64,000 bases of DNA from Hirundichthys speculiger (lineage: Eukaryota > Chordata > Actinopteri > Beloniformes > Exocoetidae): the NCBI GenBank assembly GCA_018398805.1, contig JAGFBZ010000557.1, positions 1 through 64,000 of the forward strand, read 5' to 3'. The position numbers and the translations under genes were made by a program. Below are positions 23,970 through 34,550 of this stretch, one piece after another (the stretch's first letter is position 1; every line of letters starts with the position of its first letter). The notes beneath the pieces are model-generated. The model ran no database searches, had not been told where the DNA came from, and saw only the letters and a list, made by a program, of their open reading frames with translations.

Positions 23970-24128
23970 TTTTAGAGAGAGAGAAATACAAACTTTGGAA
24001 TCAGGAGTGGGTTGCCAGTCCTGAGCATCATGACATTTTTTTTACAAAAGGATTTAGATCCCACCACTGTACATTGTGTGCTTTGACAAAAGGCAAATGA
24101 GGAAAGGATCCTTGAACAGAAAAAAATA

Positions 24129-24504
24129 TTGTTGCGCAGGGGTCAGAGATATGGAGTAGCACCAGAATCAACCATAAAAGACACATTCACTCCTTTTTTT
24201 AAAATCAAAGCACTGTTTTTCACATTCTTTCACACAAATCTTTTTTGTTGTTGTTGTTTCTCAGTTTCTCTTCTCTTTCAGTCAATTTCACATTCAATCT
24301 TTCCAACTCATTCAAACTCAACGAACCGCCCACTGGGAACCCATATTTCTGAGTCCAGAGAGCCACACATTCAACACTCTCATGGCCGTACTTTTCTCTC
24401 ACATATTCCACATTGGAACACTCAGGAACAGAAAGAGGTTTGGATTTATCAGAACCCATTTCCTTATGGGTCAGTGTGCACACTCTTGCTAAAACTGCAA
24501 ACAT
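24129..24504 (-). pseudogene. gag: Retrovirus-like gag N-terminus joined to protease start, copy A
   Basis: An open frame of 94 codons (24504-24220) begins MFAVLARVCTLTHKE and is a matrix-like gag start. A 94-codon near-copy occurs at 42018-42302. Right after its stop, about 40-50 bases on, a different frame reads VDSGATP, the catalytic motif of a retroviral protease, near 24170. Capsid and nucleocapsid coding sequence are therefore absent between them. The same junction is present in copy B, so it was inherited by both copies. After the protease motif the frame stops. Confidence 0.7.
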
Positions 24505-24875
24505 CTTTGCAGAGTATGTTTGCCTGCCCCAAATAGTTAAAACCTCACCTTCTGAGTTAATTTACAGAAGGAGTGTTTCAGACTAAAATCTCAGAAACTA
24601 ACCAGTCGTGGTTACTCCCACAGACTAACCTTCCCCAAATGCTATGGAGAATGTTGAACCACCGCAGATCTGACCTTCGAGAACAAATGTGTTTTTGAAA
24701 ATGAATTTCTCACCGGATCAGATTGTAGAACTTGAGTTTGTTGGATCCCAGCGTTGGCAGCCTCAGGACTCATTGAGTCAGCCCTCCCATCTCCTAGTTT
24801 TGAGGTTGGAGGCTGGAGGTTAATTCTGCAGGATGATTGGTCTCTGATCACTCCGTCTGAACGGCCAAGCGAGGA

Positions 24876-24893
24876 ATCCTACTCGCAGCGCCA
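24876..24893 (-). other. Primer-binding site, tRNA-Ser type (copy A)
   Basis: The minus strand reads TGGCGCTGCGAGTAGGAT three bases inside the LTR edge. It matches the complement of the 3' end of vertebrate tRNA-Ser(CGA), as I recall it, at about 16 of 18 positions. That would make this a serine-tRNA-primed family. Confidence 0.65.
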
Positions 24894-24896
24894 AAT

Positions 24897-25447
24897 TGTT
24901 GTGGAAAAAAATAAGATCCGATCCAAATGAGAAAATCAAATTAGAATTTATTAGAGGAAAGAAAGAAAAAAACTTATGTCCACATAAGGAGAGCTGTCAG
25001 TCAGCATTCTACAGAATACTGAATGAGGACTCTGTCTTTACAGAGAGGAGGATTTCCTTTTATACCAAGAAAAAGAGATGTTAATTCCTCTACAGGTTTG
25101 CATACAGAGTAGATCACAGCAGGTGGTGGGGAAGGCAAAGGGACATTTGTCTTAAATGAGAGTGATAACTGAATTTAGGGACATTATACAGTTCATTGAT
25201 CAAGAGGTTATATATTTGATGATAATTGAATTTAGGAATGAAAATCACAGCTGACCCCCTGCTGGTGTTTCCTTGATCAATGAATCACAGCTGACCCTCC
25301 CCCACCCCCCCCCCCCCCCCCCCCACTTGCCTTTTGTGAGACATTTGGTTTGTTGATTATGATGTGTATTGGTTTTTTTAGAAACACAAATTACTTTTAA
25401 AGACAAATAAAAACAAATGAATAAAGCAAATAAAAATTTCCTCCACA
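24897..25447 (-). repeat. Retrovirus-like 5' LTR, copy A (551 bp)
   Basis: On the minus strand it runs from TGTGGAGG (25447) to TTCCACAACA (24897). GGTATAAAAGG (25066-25056) is a TATA box and AATAAA (24952-24947) a poly(A) signal, giving U3-R-U5 order. A C-run at about 25303-25324 sits inside U3. The right-hand 285 bases of the LTR are shared with 41337-41621. No 3' LTR partner lies to the left inside the window. Confidence 0.85.
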
Positions 25448-25819
25448 ATAATTGTTAACCTCCACTGATTCTTTCATTCAATTCAATACTTTATTGTCAA
25501 TTCAATTCAATTCAATTCAATTTTATTTGTATAGCATCTGTTACAATGTCAATTGTCTCTAGTTGCTTTACAGAGACCCAGAATATGACCCCCAAGTAAA
25601 TATCATTAACTAAAATTATAATATTAAATCCTAATCAAGGATAATGACAAGTAAAAAACTCCCACAGATGGAGAAAAAACCTTTAAGCCAAACAGTAGCA
25701 AGAAAAAACTCCACTTTAAGAGGAAGAAACCTTGATCAGGACCTGGCTCATATGGAGGGACCTTCCTGATGAAGACCAGCAAGAACATGTCATTGTAGAT
25801 ATCTATCTATCTATCTAAA
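25448..25819. repeat. Fish interspersed repeat with (TTCAA)n and (TATC)n
   Basis: TTCAA pentamers near 25495-25522 lead into TTTTATTTGTATAGC and an AAGAGGAAGAAACCTTGATCA block. This is a common teleost retroposon 3'-end sequence lying in reverse orientation. It ends in short TATC repeats at 25797-25816. No coding part is present. Confidence 0.55.
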
Positions 25820-26752
25820 CTTCCACAGTCAGACTGCAGTAGCCTGTAATGACCACGAGAGGGCGTCCAAATGTCACCAACTCTGTTGAACTCTGCACAG
25901 TAGGGTTTTCATTTTATTTATTAACAGTCATTTCTCAAGTAAAAGGAAATAATAATGATTAAAAAAAACGTACTGGTTTTGATCTAGTGACCTCCACATT
26001 TAAACGAAACTAAAAGCTGCAAAAAGAGGCATTCAAATACCACAAAGACGGTTGATATTTTCACTTCTCATGAGGCAAAGACATTTTTTTGTCGTTCCTC
26101 ACTGGTTTTATTGCTTGTCACTAAAATAGCTTGGTTTGACTTTGTTGCCTTCACATAGTTATCAGCAACATTTCAGTCACTTCAGCTAAAACACATTTAT
26201 ATCAGATTTTAGGGAGGAAACTCACATCCCTTAATTTACTTCAGTTTCTGCCATCAGCCCCATCCAGACTGCTGTTCTCCAGCTCCACCTCCACCTGACA
26301 TATACAGACGGTTTTCCTTTCAGGTCGGTCTGAGCAGCTTCAACTTCATTTCTATTATAAATCTACATCTCAAATCTTAGCGGCAGATGGAGTGACTGGT
26401 ATTTCTGTGATAACTATGTCAAGGAAACAGACAGGTTCTGTAATAAAACCTGATAACAACAAAAGTCACACAGAAAAACGTCTTCCCTCTATGAGCAGTA
26501 AAAATACCAACGCTCTTTGAACGCCCCTTTTAAATCTATTAGTTTAAATGAAATGTGGAGGTCACAGGTTCGAGACCAGAGAGTGTATTATCTACTCAGT
26601 TGTTTGTTTCTTTTTACTTGAGAAATAATCATTTATAGATAAAAGTATTGTTGACAATCATTAAAACCATGTTGTTCTGAGTTCAATATAGTAGTTGATG
26701 TTTGGACGCCCTCTAGTGGCCACTGAACACTCCTGCAGTCTGACTGTGGGAG
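25820..26752. mobile_element. Foldback/MITE with long inverted arms
   Basis: The left arm starts CTTCCACAGTCAGACTGCAG and the right end, reversed, starts CTCCCACAGTCAGACTGCAG. Homology continues inward for roughly 190 bases per arm, including AGAGGGCGTCCAAA, TTTCTCAAGTAAAA and GACCTCCACATTT blocks. There is no coding sequence, so it is non-autonomous. No clear target duplication is visible, and the superfamily is undecided. Each arm carries a CTCF-like motif, and the right arm holds a GGTTCGAGACC B-box-like string. Confidence 0.8.
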
Positions 26753-27839
26753 TTCTGATTTAGGAACAAAGACCCTGATTAGGCAGATCCAAACTGTACC
26801 TGGATGGTGATTTTTACAGAATAATAATAGATTAATATGAAAGTTTAGCAGTAACTTCATTGAAGAAGCTTTATACTGACCTCCTGCCGATGTCACATTC
26901 ACATGCATGATGCTGCTGCTTGAGTCCGTGCACAACCAGCTCACCTTCATGACGCCGTTAGACTGATTTATAAAAGTCAAACTTTTATTATCTCCAGCTT
27001 CAGTCTGGATTTAACCTTCACCAGCTGTTACAACTAGAATTTAAAAGGAGACAAACTCTGCTTTTTGAAAAAAGTCATTTAGGTGTTAAACATATTGTAA
27101 TTTAACTAAAAAATAATGTTTCCGTGGAACTGCAAATGTTCCCAATCATCACCTGTAGGGTGCGCTGACGTTGTTCTCTGTCCATAGACGTCTACTGTCT
27201 TTAATCTTTAACTGAAGTTTAACCTTTAACTGGTTTTTTTTTTCTTAATGGCGCAGCAACAACTCACCTCGAGTCAGAGTTAGAAAAGAGAAGAAAATAA
27301 AATAGAAAAGAAATCTGGTGTTGATCTGAGAAGTTCTGAGCTGCTGCAGAGAAACAGAAACATTGTTGAGACTCGATCACCTGCAGGTGAGTTTTCTGGT
27401 CAAAGACTTTTCTGTACTCTTTAACTTCTGATTTACAGAGACAAATTCTGCTTATCTGTAAGTTAGATCGCTAATTAAAACCAAACATTTAATTTACAGA
27501 TCGTTCAGTAATTTAGATGTAAAGTTAAATCAGATCAGACCGCAGCACGTTCATCAGGAGATAGACCCCACCCAGAAAAAAGAGAAGAGTCTGTAGACAG
27601 TAGTTTAGTCCATTTTAAGTGTTAAAATAATACCGACGTCTCGTTTGTGCGAACACACACACACACACACACCGAGTGAAAGAGGAGACCTTCCAGCTGT
27701 TATCAGGGTTCAGGTCTAAAGCATCTCTGATGGTCTGATGGTCCAGAAGTCCAGGCATTCTGGACAGCTGGGATGTTCTGGAAGGATCTCTGAATGCTGG
27801 AAGGTCTATAAAGGTCTCAGATCAACATCTGCTCCCCTC
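26753..27839. other. Unassigned stretch with (CA)n and a possible first exon
   Basis: No coding exon was recognised. Near 27340-27386 the plus strand reads GATCACCTGCAG followed by GTGAGTTTT (donor at 27387). This could be an untranslated first exon, but no TATA box or downstream coding exon supports it. A CA microsatellite lies at 27652-27673. Confidence 0.35.
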
Positions 27840-28120
27840 CAGACGTCTGTTTCAGAGAAGGTCTGGTGTATCTCAGCAGGACGATGCTGAACCAGATACT
27901 GCAGCTGTTACAACATCTGGATTCATCAGAGAAGAGTCCAGGAGCTGAACTGGACCTGCAGTCCAGATTTGTTACCTGGAGAGAACATCTGGAGCATTAT
28001 TAAACCAGAAAGAACTCTTCAGCAGCTGGAAACCTCCATCAGACAAGACTGGGACCAGATTCAACAGCAGAACTCCAGAAACTCAGAACTTCCATGTCCA
28101 GATGTCTTCAGACTGTTGAG
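27840..28120 (+). other. Possible transposase relic
   Basis: The translation ENIWSIIKPERTLQQLETSI near 27983-28040 resembles the end of Tc1-like transposases (E-N-x-W-S-I-I-K). Flanking frames are open only for short distances. I cannot place catalytic residues. The stretch directly abuts a minisatellite that has taken over the following 400 bases. Confidence 0.25.
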
Positions 28121-28133
28121 AGAAGAAGAGATG

Positions 28134-28532
28134 TTCCACCATGGAGAATCTGCTCCACCATGGAGAACACGTTCCACCATGGAGAACATGTTCCACCATG
28201 GAGAACCTGCTCCACCATGGAGAACCTGCTCCACCATGGAGAACCTGTTCCACCATGGAGAACACGTTCCACCATGGAGAACACATTCCACCATGGAGAA
28301 CCTGCTCCACCATGGAGAACCTGTTCCACCATGGAGAACCTGCTCCACCATGGAGAACACGTTCCACCATGGAGAACACGTTCCACCATGGAGAACCTGT
28401 TCCACCATGGAGAATCTGCTCCACCATGGAGAACCTGTTCCACCATGGAGAATCTGCTCCACCATGGAGAACACGTTCCACCATGGAGAACACGTTCCAC
28501 CATGGAGAACATGTTCCACCATGGAGAACCTG
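28134..28532. repeat. 19-bp minisatellite, 21 units
   Basis: The unit TTCCACCATGGAGAACACG repeats 21 times with exact 19-base spacing (first at 28134, last at 28514) and no indels. Variation is confined to a few sites, mainly CTG/ATG/ACA in place of the last triplet and TCC versus CTC starts. No frame contains a stop on either strand. Because 19 is not a multiple of three, reading cycles through three frames and gives long false proteins (57-base, 19-residue period). Confidence 0.95.
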
Positions 28533-29048
28533 CTCCTGTCCAACTGTTTAGAGACCTGCAGCAGGAATCACACCTGGAATAATTTCATTTAGTGAATAAA
28601 AGTGGAACATTTCTGAGTTTAAACATTTGTTATATTATCTTTGTTCTGTTGAGAATAAAATATTGGCTCATGTGATCTGAAAGACTTTTAGTTTCCATTT
28701 TATTCATACTAACCTGCAGTTCCACCATCTGGTCCTCCCAGTGTTTACAGACAGAATTCTGTAGCTCTGGAACCTCTGGACTGAAAACATATACAGAAAC
28801 ACAAATTAAGAAAAAAAAAAGGGGGGCAAAAAAGTTAAAAAAAAAAAACAAAACTCCAGGAACAATGAAGCTCAGTTCCATTAATGAGGTGATCCAGCTG
28901 AAGGGAGAAGAGGAAAGGAGGAGAGAGTAGAGGGGTGAAGACACCAGTCAGTGGATCATGTTGGTGTCTCCCTGCAGCGTAGACCTATAGCAGCATAGAT
29001 GAGGCTGCGTTTCAGACCTGCTCTAGTCTGGTCTGAAAACATCTAAAT
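28533..29048. other. Unassigned spacer
   Basis: No gene was recognised. A-runs near 28811-28850 and one 104-codon minus-strand frame lack any domain. Confidence 0.4.
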
Positions 29049-29497
29049 CAGTGGTTCTCAAACCTTTAATCCTGCGTACCAGCTGAGAAACTGTTCAGCT
29101 CTCTGAGTACCACCATGATGACCAGTTTTAAAATATAGCCATATATGCCTTCATAATTAGCTTTAAACACACAGAGATATTTATTCCTTTTTGTGGTTAT
29201 TTATTACCTAAATTGTTACTTTACTGAATCAGACATTTACAACTCTGTCAAACAATTCTAAAATACTCATAGATCTGCACTGCAACTGAATATGTAACTA
29301 ATACTTTTTATAAGACAATTTCAATTATCTCAAGCTACACATTTCATTTGAAACATATTTATAGTGCATTGTATGTTTCCGATTTTTTTAAGTGAAAATG
29401 TGGAAAAAAAGGGGAAAGTCATGACATTCCCCTGCGTACCACCAGAGAGCGCTCACGTACCACCGGTGGTACACGTACCACAGTTTGCGCACCACTG
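29049..29497. mobile_element. Non-autonomous hAT element (449 bp)
   Basis: The termini CAGTGGTTCTCAAAC and (reversed) CAGTGGTGCGCAAAC form hAT-type inverted repeats. Flanking octamers ATCTAAAT (29041-29048) and ATCTAACG (29498-29505) match at 6 of 8 positions, consistent with the 8-bp duplication of hAT elements. There is no transposase. A CTCF-like CCACCAGAGAGCGCTC lies near its right end (29439). Confidence 0.85.
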
Positions 29498-31210
29498 ATC
29501 TAACGGACCCTCCAAACAGACTGACTGCTTCAGTCTCCTTTAACGTCTAACTTGAAGCCTGTCGTCTCTGAGATGGAGCTCCTGGGTTTCTGTATTTCTC
29601 TGAGCATTGCCTGGTCTGATCTGTTCACTGCTTCTCTCAGACCATGTCCCTCTTAGCAACATTTTAATCCCCACCTGACTGCTCCAGACCAACCAAACAT
29701 CTGTGTCATAGAGGTCTGCAGACCTGCTGGTGATCAGTCCATCAGGTGGATTGATTCCTGTAGAACCAGGAAGCTGCCTGCTGGTTCTCATTTCTTTGGT
29801 GCTCTTGTCTTTGCTGCAGGTGGTGGAGGAGGACACGCCTCTTCCTCTAGACTCCACATCACAGGAAGATCCTTCACTCTGCAGGAGAGGAGGAGGACCA
29901 GGAAGGTGAAGAAGAGCTGCTCTCATTGGTCAAATCCTGAAGGTTTTCTGTCAGCAGTGAAGTGAAGAAGAAGACAAACAAAGACAAGGACACAAAGATG
30001 ATCTGGAACAATCTGCTGCAGACTTTTCATTTTGTTTTCTCTTTTCAGTCCAGATTCACAATTTCTCCTTCTTTTCTTCAGAACTGCTTTATCTCTTTTT
30101 CTTTTGAATCTGTTTTTTCCTGTTGTTCAGAAAACCAAAAACCATGAATCCACAACATAAACAATAAGTTCAAGTCTTATCTCATGCTGTCAGGTGACAG
30201 AAATGCAGCCTCATCCCAACTTGGCAGGATGTTGATGTCCTAGAATCATTCACAAGCCTCTGCATCTTCTCCTGCAGTTTCCAGATGTTCTCTCTGGAGA
30301 GCAGGATGTGAGCATCTCCTACCTGAAGCCAGTTCTCCACCTTCTGGAGGCATCAGTCCAGGCTGAGGACACTGAGGACACTGAGGACACTGACCTCAGA
30401 TGTTGACAGACCTCAGAAACAACTACAGTGATCTCACCACCCAGCAGCTTTTGGATGCTGCATCATTCTTGGAGCTTAGATTCAAAACCAAATCCATCAG
30501 TGCAGAAAACATCCCTGCTGCTACAGCGACTGAAGACTGAATCACCAGAAACAGTGGGGAACACACCTGATGAGGTCAGTGATTGTAGGTGTTTGATCAT
30601 GATCCCTCTCAGACTCACAGAATATAGTTTCTGAATCCAAATGAACCAACTAAACTGTTGTTTTCTGTGTGGCAGAGAAAGAAGCCTCGTTCTGAAACTG
30701 TTGAGGATCTCTAGTCTCCACAACCCTCAGAGGAATCACCAAAGAGGTCTCCTGGAGAGGTCTTCTAGACTGATGTGGCCTCCTCATCTCTGCCTGGACA
30801 ACTGGAAGATGTCGTAGACCTCTGGTGGCCTCCTGCTCCCAGACACCGATGGAGAGGATGGTCCTTGACCTGGTGGAAGGTGGACGAGGTGAGTCTTCCT
30901 CAACTGTCCAAGATGTCTTGCAGGTACAATTGCAGACCTGCCACAGGTGGACCATCATCTGTGTCAGGAGACTATGTTGATACGATAGTTTACCCTGATG
31001 TCTTTCTAAGTGTTCGCTCTACAGTTTTTTTTCACAGTAACCTGTTTACATGATGTCGTCCTTCCATGGATGACAGATATCATCCATCATGATGCAGAGA
31101 TGGAGAACATCACCTAGAAGAAGAACGATACGTAGAGCTGAGAGAAAGCTGAGAGGTTTGGTGATTCGTTTTATCGTTACGGTAACTCAGAGTCAACTTA
31201 CTCAGAGTTG
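29498..31210. other. Unassigned spacer
   Basis: Several 60-130-codon frames occur on both strands, but none has a recognisable domain. A short 12-base tandem (ACTGAGGACACT-type, about 30367-30393) is present. The 5' end of an L1-like LINE follows. Confidence 0.4.
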
Positions 31211-31424
31211 AGACTTCCGGGAAGATGGCGGCGTGAGTAGACCGCAAGTCCGCTGCTCCGATATACTTTTCTCTCGTTTCTTTATAAATCCATTAATGAT
31301 ATAAACTCAAAGCTTTAAGGCACAACTCGCACAGTGAACTTTTAACAACAACGAATATGTCGAGGCACAAACCCCGCAAGACCGGGCCGATCACGGCCCA
31401 GGACGCCACTGACAGCAGTGCTAG
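31211..31424 (+). mobile_element. L1-like LINE 5' UTR and start of ORF1
   Basis: The element seems to start near 31211 with ACTTCCGGGAAGATGGCGGC. This contains the YY1-type core AAGATGGCGGC (31222-31232), the same kind of site found at the start of human L1. The ORF1 ATG is at 31357 (MSRHKPRKTG). After 68 coding bases the frame is interrupted by a Gypsy insertion at 31425 and resumes at 37127. The exact 5' edge cannot be fixed because the 3' end and target duplication of the LINE are lost. Confidence 0.75.
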
Positions 31425-31623
31425 TGTAGCGGGCTGAAGTATCCAGGGCTTCTGAGACACTCTTTCTGCAGACAAAAACTCACAGGCTTGGTACTCTTTT
31501 GAAGCGGATGCAACACGCTCCGTTTATTGCACAGAACGTTAACAACGTTTTTCCCTCTCTTTCTCTTTTTTTTAAACATCCAGTCGCACGTCTCTGACGT
31601 CACACCCGCGCCCCACTCTCACA
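31425..31623 (-). repeat. Gypsy 3' LTR (199 bp)
   Basis: On the minus strand it runs TGTGAGAGTGGGG to CCCGCTACA. It is almost identical to 36913-37122 except for an 11-base shortening near ACGAACACCCC. A purine tract (AAGGGGGGACGCA on the minus strand, 31636-31624) lies directly inside. Confidence 0.92.
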
Positions 31624-31909
31624 TGCGTCCCCCCTTATAGCGGAGGATGTCCTCATCTCTCACTACACATGTAAATGAAACACTCAGGGGGGGAAAGAAC
31701 ATAAGCATGTAAAACACAATACATGAACACAGCTAAACAGGCCATGGAGCAAATATTCAAGAAATACAACCATAAAGTGTAAACAGCCCAGGCAGCTCAT
31801 ATATATGTAAAAATAAAAAAAATAAATAAAAAAATAAATAAAACAACATACACGCAACCACCCCTTAAAACACAGGGAGCCAATAACCATCAGCATGTAT
31901 ATAAAACAG

Positions 31910-33718
31910 TCACTCCATAACATAGTCTCTAAAGCGAGCAGGAGGTCGTGAAGACCTACCAACCCGAGAGAACCTAGGCGGGGCAACAGCCTGGCCAGGG
32001 CAACCCCCAGCACCTACGCCACGACCACAGGCCCCGTCTCCGACAAAGAGGGACTCGCCCGCAGGGTCACCAGGCGTGGCAGCATCCTCCCGCAGAACAG
32101 TGGGTGGGGAAGGGGTGAGGAGGGTTCTAGACGGGCCCTCAAAAGGGAAAGCCACAGGCAATTCGTAGCGCCGCAGCCTGTCATAGTGGACTGTCTGAAG
32201 GGGGGGCTCCTCCCCGAATGGGCTACTAATCTGATAGGTGACTCCAACTTCCTCATCCCTGTCCATTCGCCGTTGCACCAAGTAAGGTCCCTTCCAGTGG
32301 GGAGCCAGTTTACGGCGGCTCTCTGTGGGGTCGTTCAATCACACAAGGTCCCCAACCTCGTATGGTTCATGCCTCAACCTGGTATCATAGAAAGCCTTTT
32401 GCCGTCTGCTTGCCACAATGTTGTTTTCCCTCGTCAGGCTAAAAGCCGTGTCCAAGCGCCTTAGGAGAGAACTAGCAAAGTCCTCCGGGGACCCATCTAC
32501 TGGCCTGCCTTGCACCAGCGAGCCCAGCACCACATCCACCGGTGTCCGGGCCTCCCTGCCGTGTGTGAGGAAGTAAGGCGTGAACCCGGTGCTAGAATGT
32601 ACACTGGTGTTATACGCAAAAGCAACCTGTAAGAGGAAAGAGTCCCACTCCCCCTCACATGACAAGAGCATTTTAGCCAACTGGTCAATAAGTGTTCTAT
32701 TAAACCTCTCCACCATCCCGTCAGACTTCGGGTTGTATGGAGTGGTATGAGTTTTCTTCACACCCAGCAGCCTGCACAAATGTTTCACCATATCAGCCTC
32801 AAACTGCCTCCCCATATCTGTGTGTAGCGTTTCCATCACACCATGTTCCAAAATGTAGCTCTGAAAGAGACACTCAGCCACTGTGGTGGCCTTCTGGTCA
32901 GCGATGGCATAAAGGTTAACAAATTTCGTGAAATAGTCCTCAACAACTAAAACATACCGGTTGCCCTTGGAGGTGACTGGCAACTCAAGTATGTCGGCTG
33001 CGACACGTTGGAAAGGCCTCTCTGTCTGTGAAGTCCTCATAGGGGCATGATGTCGAGGAACTGGGGACTTTCTCCTTTGACAAGCATAACACTGATCACA
33101 CCAAGCTTTAACATCACCATACATAGTGGGCCAATAACAAACACCCCGGGCACGTGCCAAGACCCGTTCATGTGCAAGGTGAGCCGTCAAAGGCGTACCA
33201 TGTAGGTGTCCGAGGACCTCGGGGACCAAGACAGCAGGGACTAAAACCTGTGTTGTTTGCCCCACCTCAGACAGCCACACAACCCTGCACAACAGTCCAT
33301 CAATGAAAGTCAGGCGGGGAAACTCGTGCCACAGTCTCCTTAAATCCCGGCTGGCATCCTTCAGCCTCCACCTAGGGGGTCTCTGACCTTCCTCCAGCCA
33401 GGCCAACACCTGTCTGATGTCGGCGTCACACCGCTGGAGCTCCCTGACACTGGAGCCATTGTGCGACAGAGTGTAGATTAAAGCTCGGTCCTCACAAGCC
33501 TGAGGATCAGGGCTGGAGCTGGAGGTTGTTGTAGGGGCCGCAGTGGGAATGGAAGTCTCTATGGTGCACACTGTTCTGGAGCCATTGTCTACCACTGTTT
33601 GGGTACCTTTGTGCACAAGAGCGTGGACAGCACCAGGGGAATCAGCATCAGCGAGCTCCGCACTGAGGTCGGGTCTGCGTGACAGAGCATCCGCGTTAGT
33701 GTGTTGACCTCCACTCTT
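31910..33718 (-). pseudogene. pol: Gypsy integrase
   Basis: TNADALSRRPDL near 33700 is the RNase H-integrase junction motif. The HHCC zinc module (HLHGTPLTAHLAHE, CDQCYACQRRK) lies near 33210-33080. The DDE core has VAADILELP, HTDMGRQFE and VERFNRT (33000-32700). The frame hits a TGA at 32336-32338 and resumes in the same frame with APHWKGPYLVQRR, the GPY/F module, through to a stop near 31910. The long open frame suggests a young element. The sequence differs clearly from the chromovirus integrase at 13-14 kb and has no chromodomain. Confidence 0.9.
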
Positions 33719-34202
33719 GTCAGAATCAGAATCAGAATCAGAATCGTTTTTTAATCGCCAAGTACGTTCACACATACAAGGAATTTTGTTCCGGCAGGTG
33801 GTAACACTCTCAGAATAAGAAAGGAATATGTAATAAGAAAAACAGGATATGTACATCATATACAAAAGTAAAAAAAAAAAGTAAGTTAAAAAATAGAATA
33901 AAATAAAATAAATAGGTAAGTAAGTAAATAGTATGTACAAGGGTGGTGCAAAGTACACAAGATAGTTCAAATGACAGTGGTTTTTGGATAGTGCAAAAGA
34001 TTGGTTGAAACCATTTATAAGCTGTTCATTAAAGTGATGGCAGTGCGGTAGAAGCTGTTTTTAAGTCTTGTGGTTTTGGTGCGCAGGGCTCTGTAGCGCC
34101 TGCCGGAGGGGAGGAGGGAGAACAGGTTGTTTCCTGGGTGGGCGGGGTCTTTGATGATGTTGGCTGCCCTCTTCCTGGTTCCTGGATGGAGCAGTGGACG
34201 TA

Positions 34203-34448
34203 CAGTTCCTGGATGGAGGGCAATGGGGGGGGGCCCCAGTGAGTTCTTCAGTGATCTTTCTGCCCTCTTTTGCCCTCTTCCTGGTTCTGGAGCAGTACAG
34301 TTCCTGGATGGAGGGCAGGGGGGCCCCAGTGATCTTTTCTGCCCTCTTCCTGGTTCTGGAGCAGTACAGTTCCTGGATGGAGGGCAGGGGGGCCCCAGTG
34401 ATCTTTTCTGCCCTCTTCCTGGTTCTGGAGCAGTACAGTTCCTGGATG
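34203..34448. repeat. 69-bp tandem repeat beside the gap
   Basis: CAGTTCCTGGATGGAGGG recurs at 34298, 34367 and 34436, an exact 69-base period, with a diverged copy at 34203. The array runs into the N gap, so the true copy number is unknown. Confidence 0.9.
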
Positions 34449-34550
34449 NNNNNNNNNNNNNNNNNNNNNNNNNNNNNNNNNNNNNNNNNNNNNNNNNNNN
34501 NNNNNNNNNNNNNNNNNNNNNNNNNNNNNNNNNNNNNNNNNNNNNNNNNN
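34449..34550. other. Assembly gap (N)
   Basis: About 100 unknown bases interrupt the 69-bp tandem array in the LINE fragment. The left side ends within a repeat unit and the right side begins with a similar GGTGGATGGAGGG. Confidence 0.98.

Noticed and set aside
26560..26580. tRNA gene at the GGTTCGAGACC string
   Set aside because: No A box at tRNA spacing and no cloverleaf; it lies in a foldback arm.
27969..28592. Long proteins with repeated HHGE/PPWRT/STMEN motifs in several frames
   Set aside because: They are the 19-bp minisatellite read in different frames. All frames are open because the unit has no stop.
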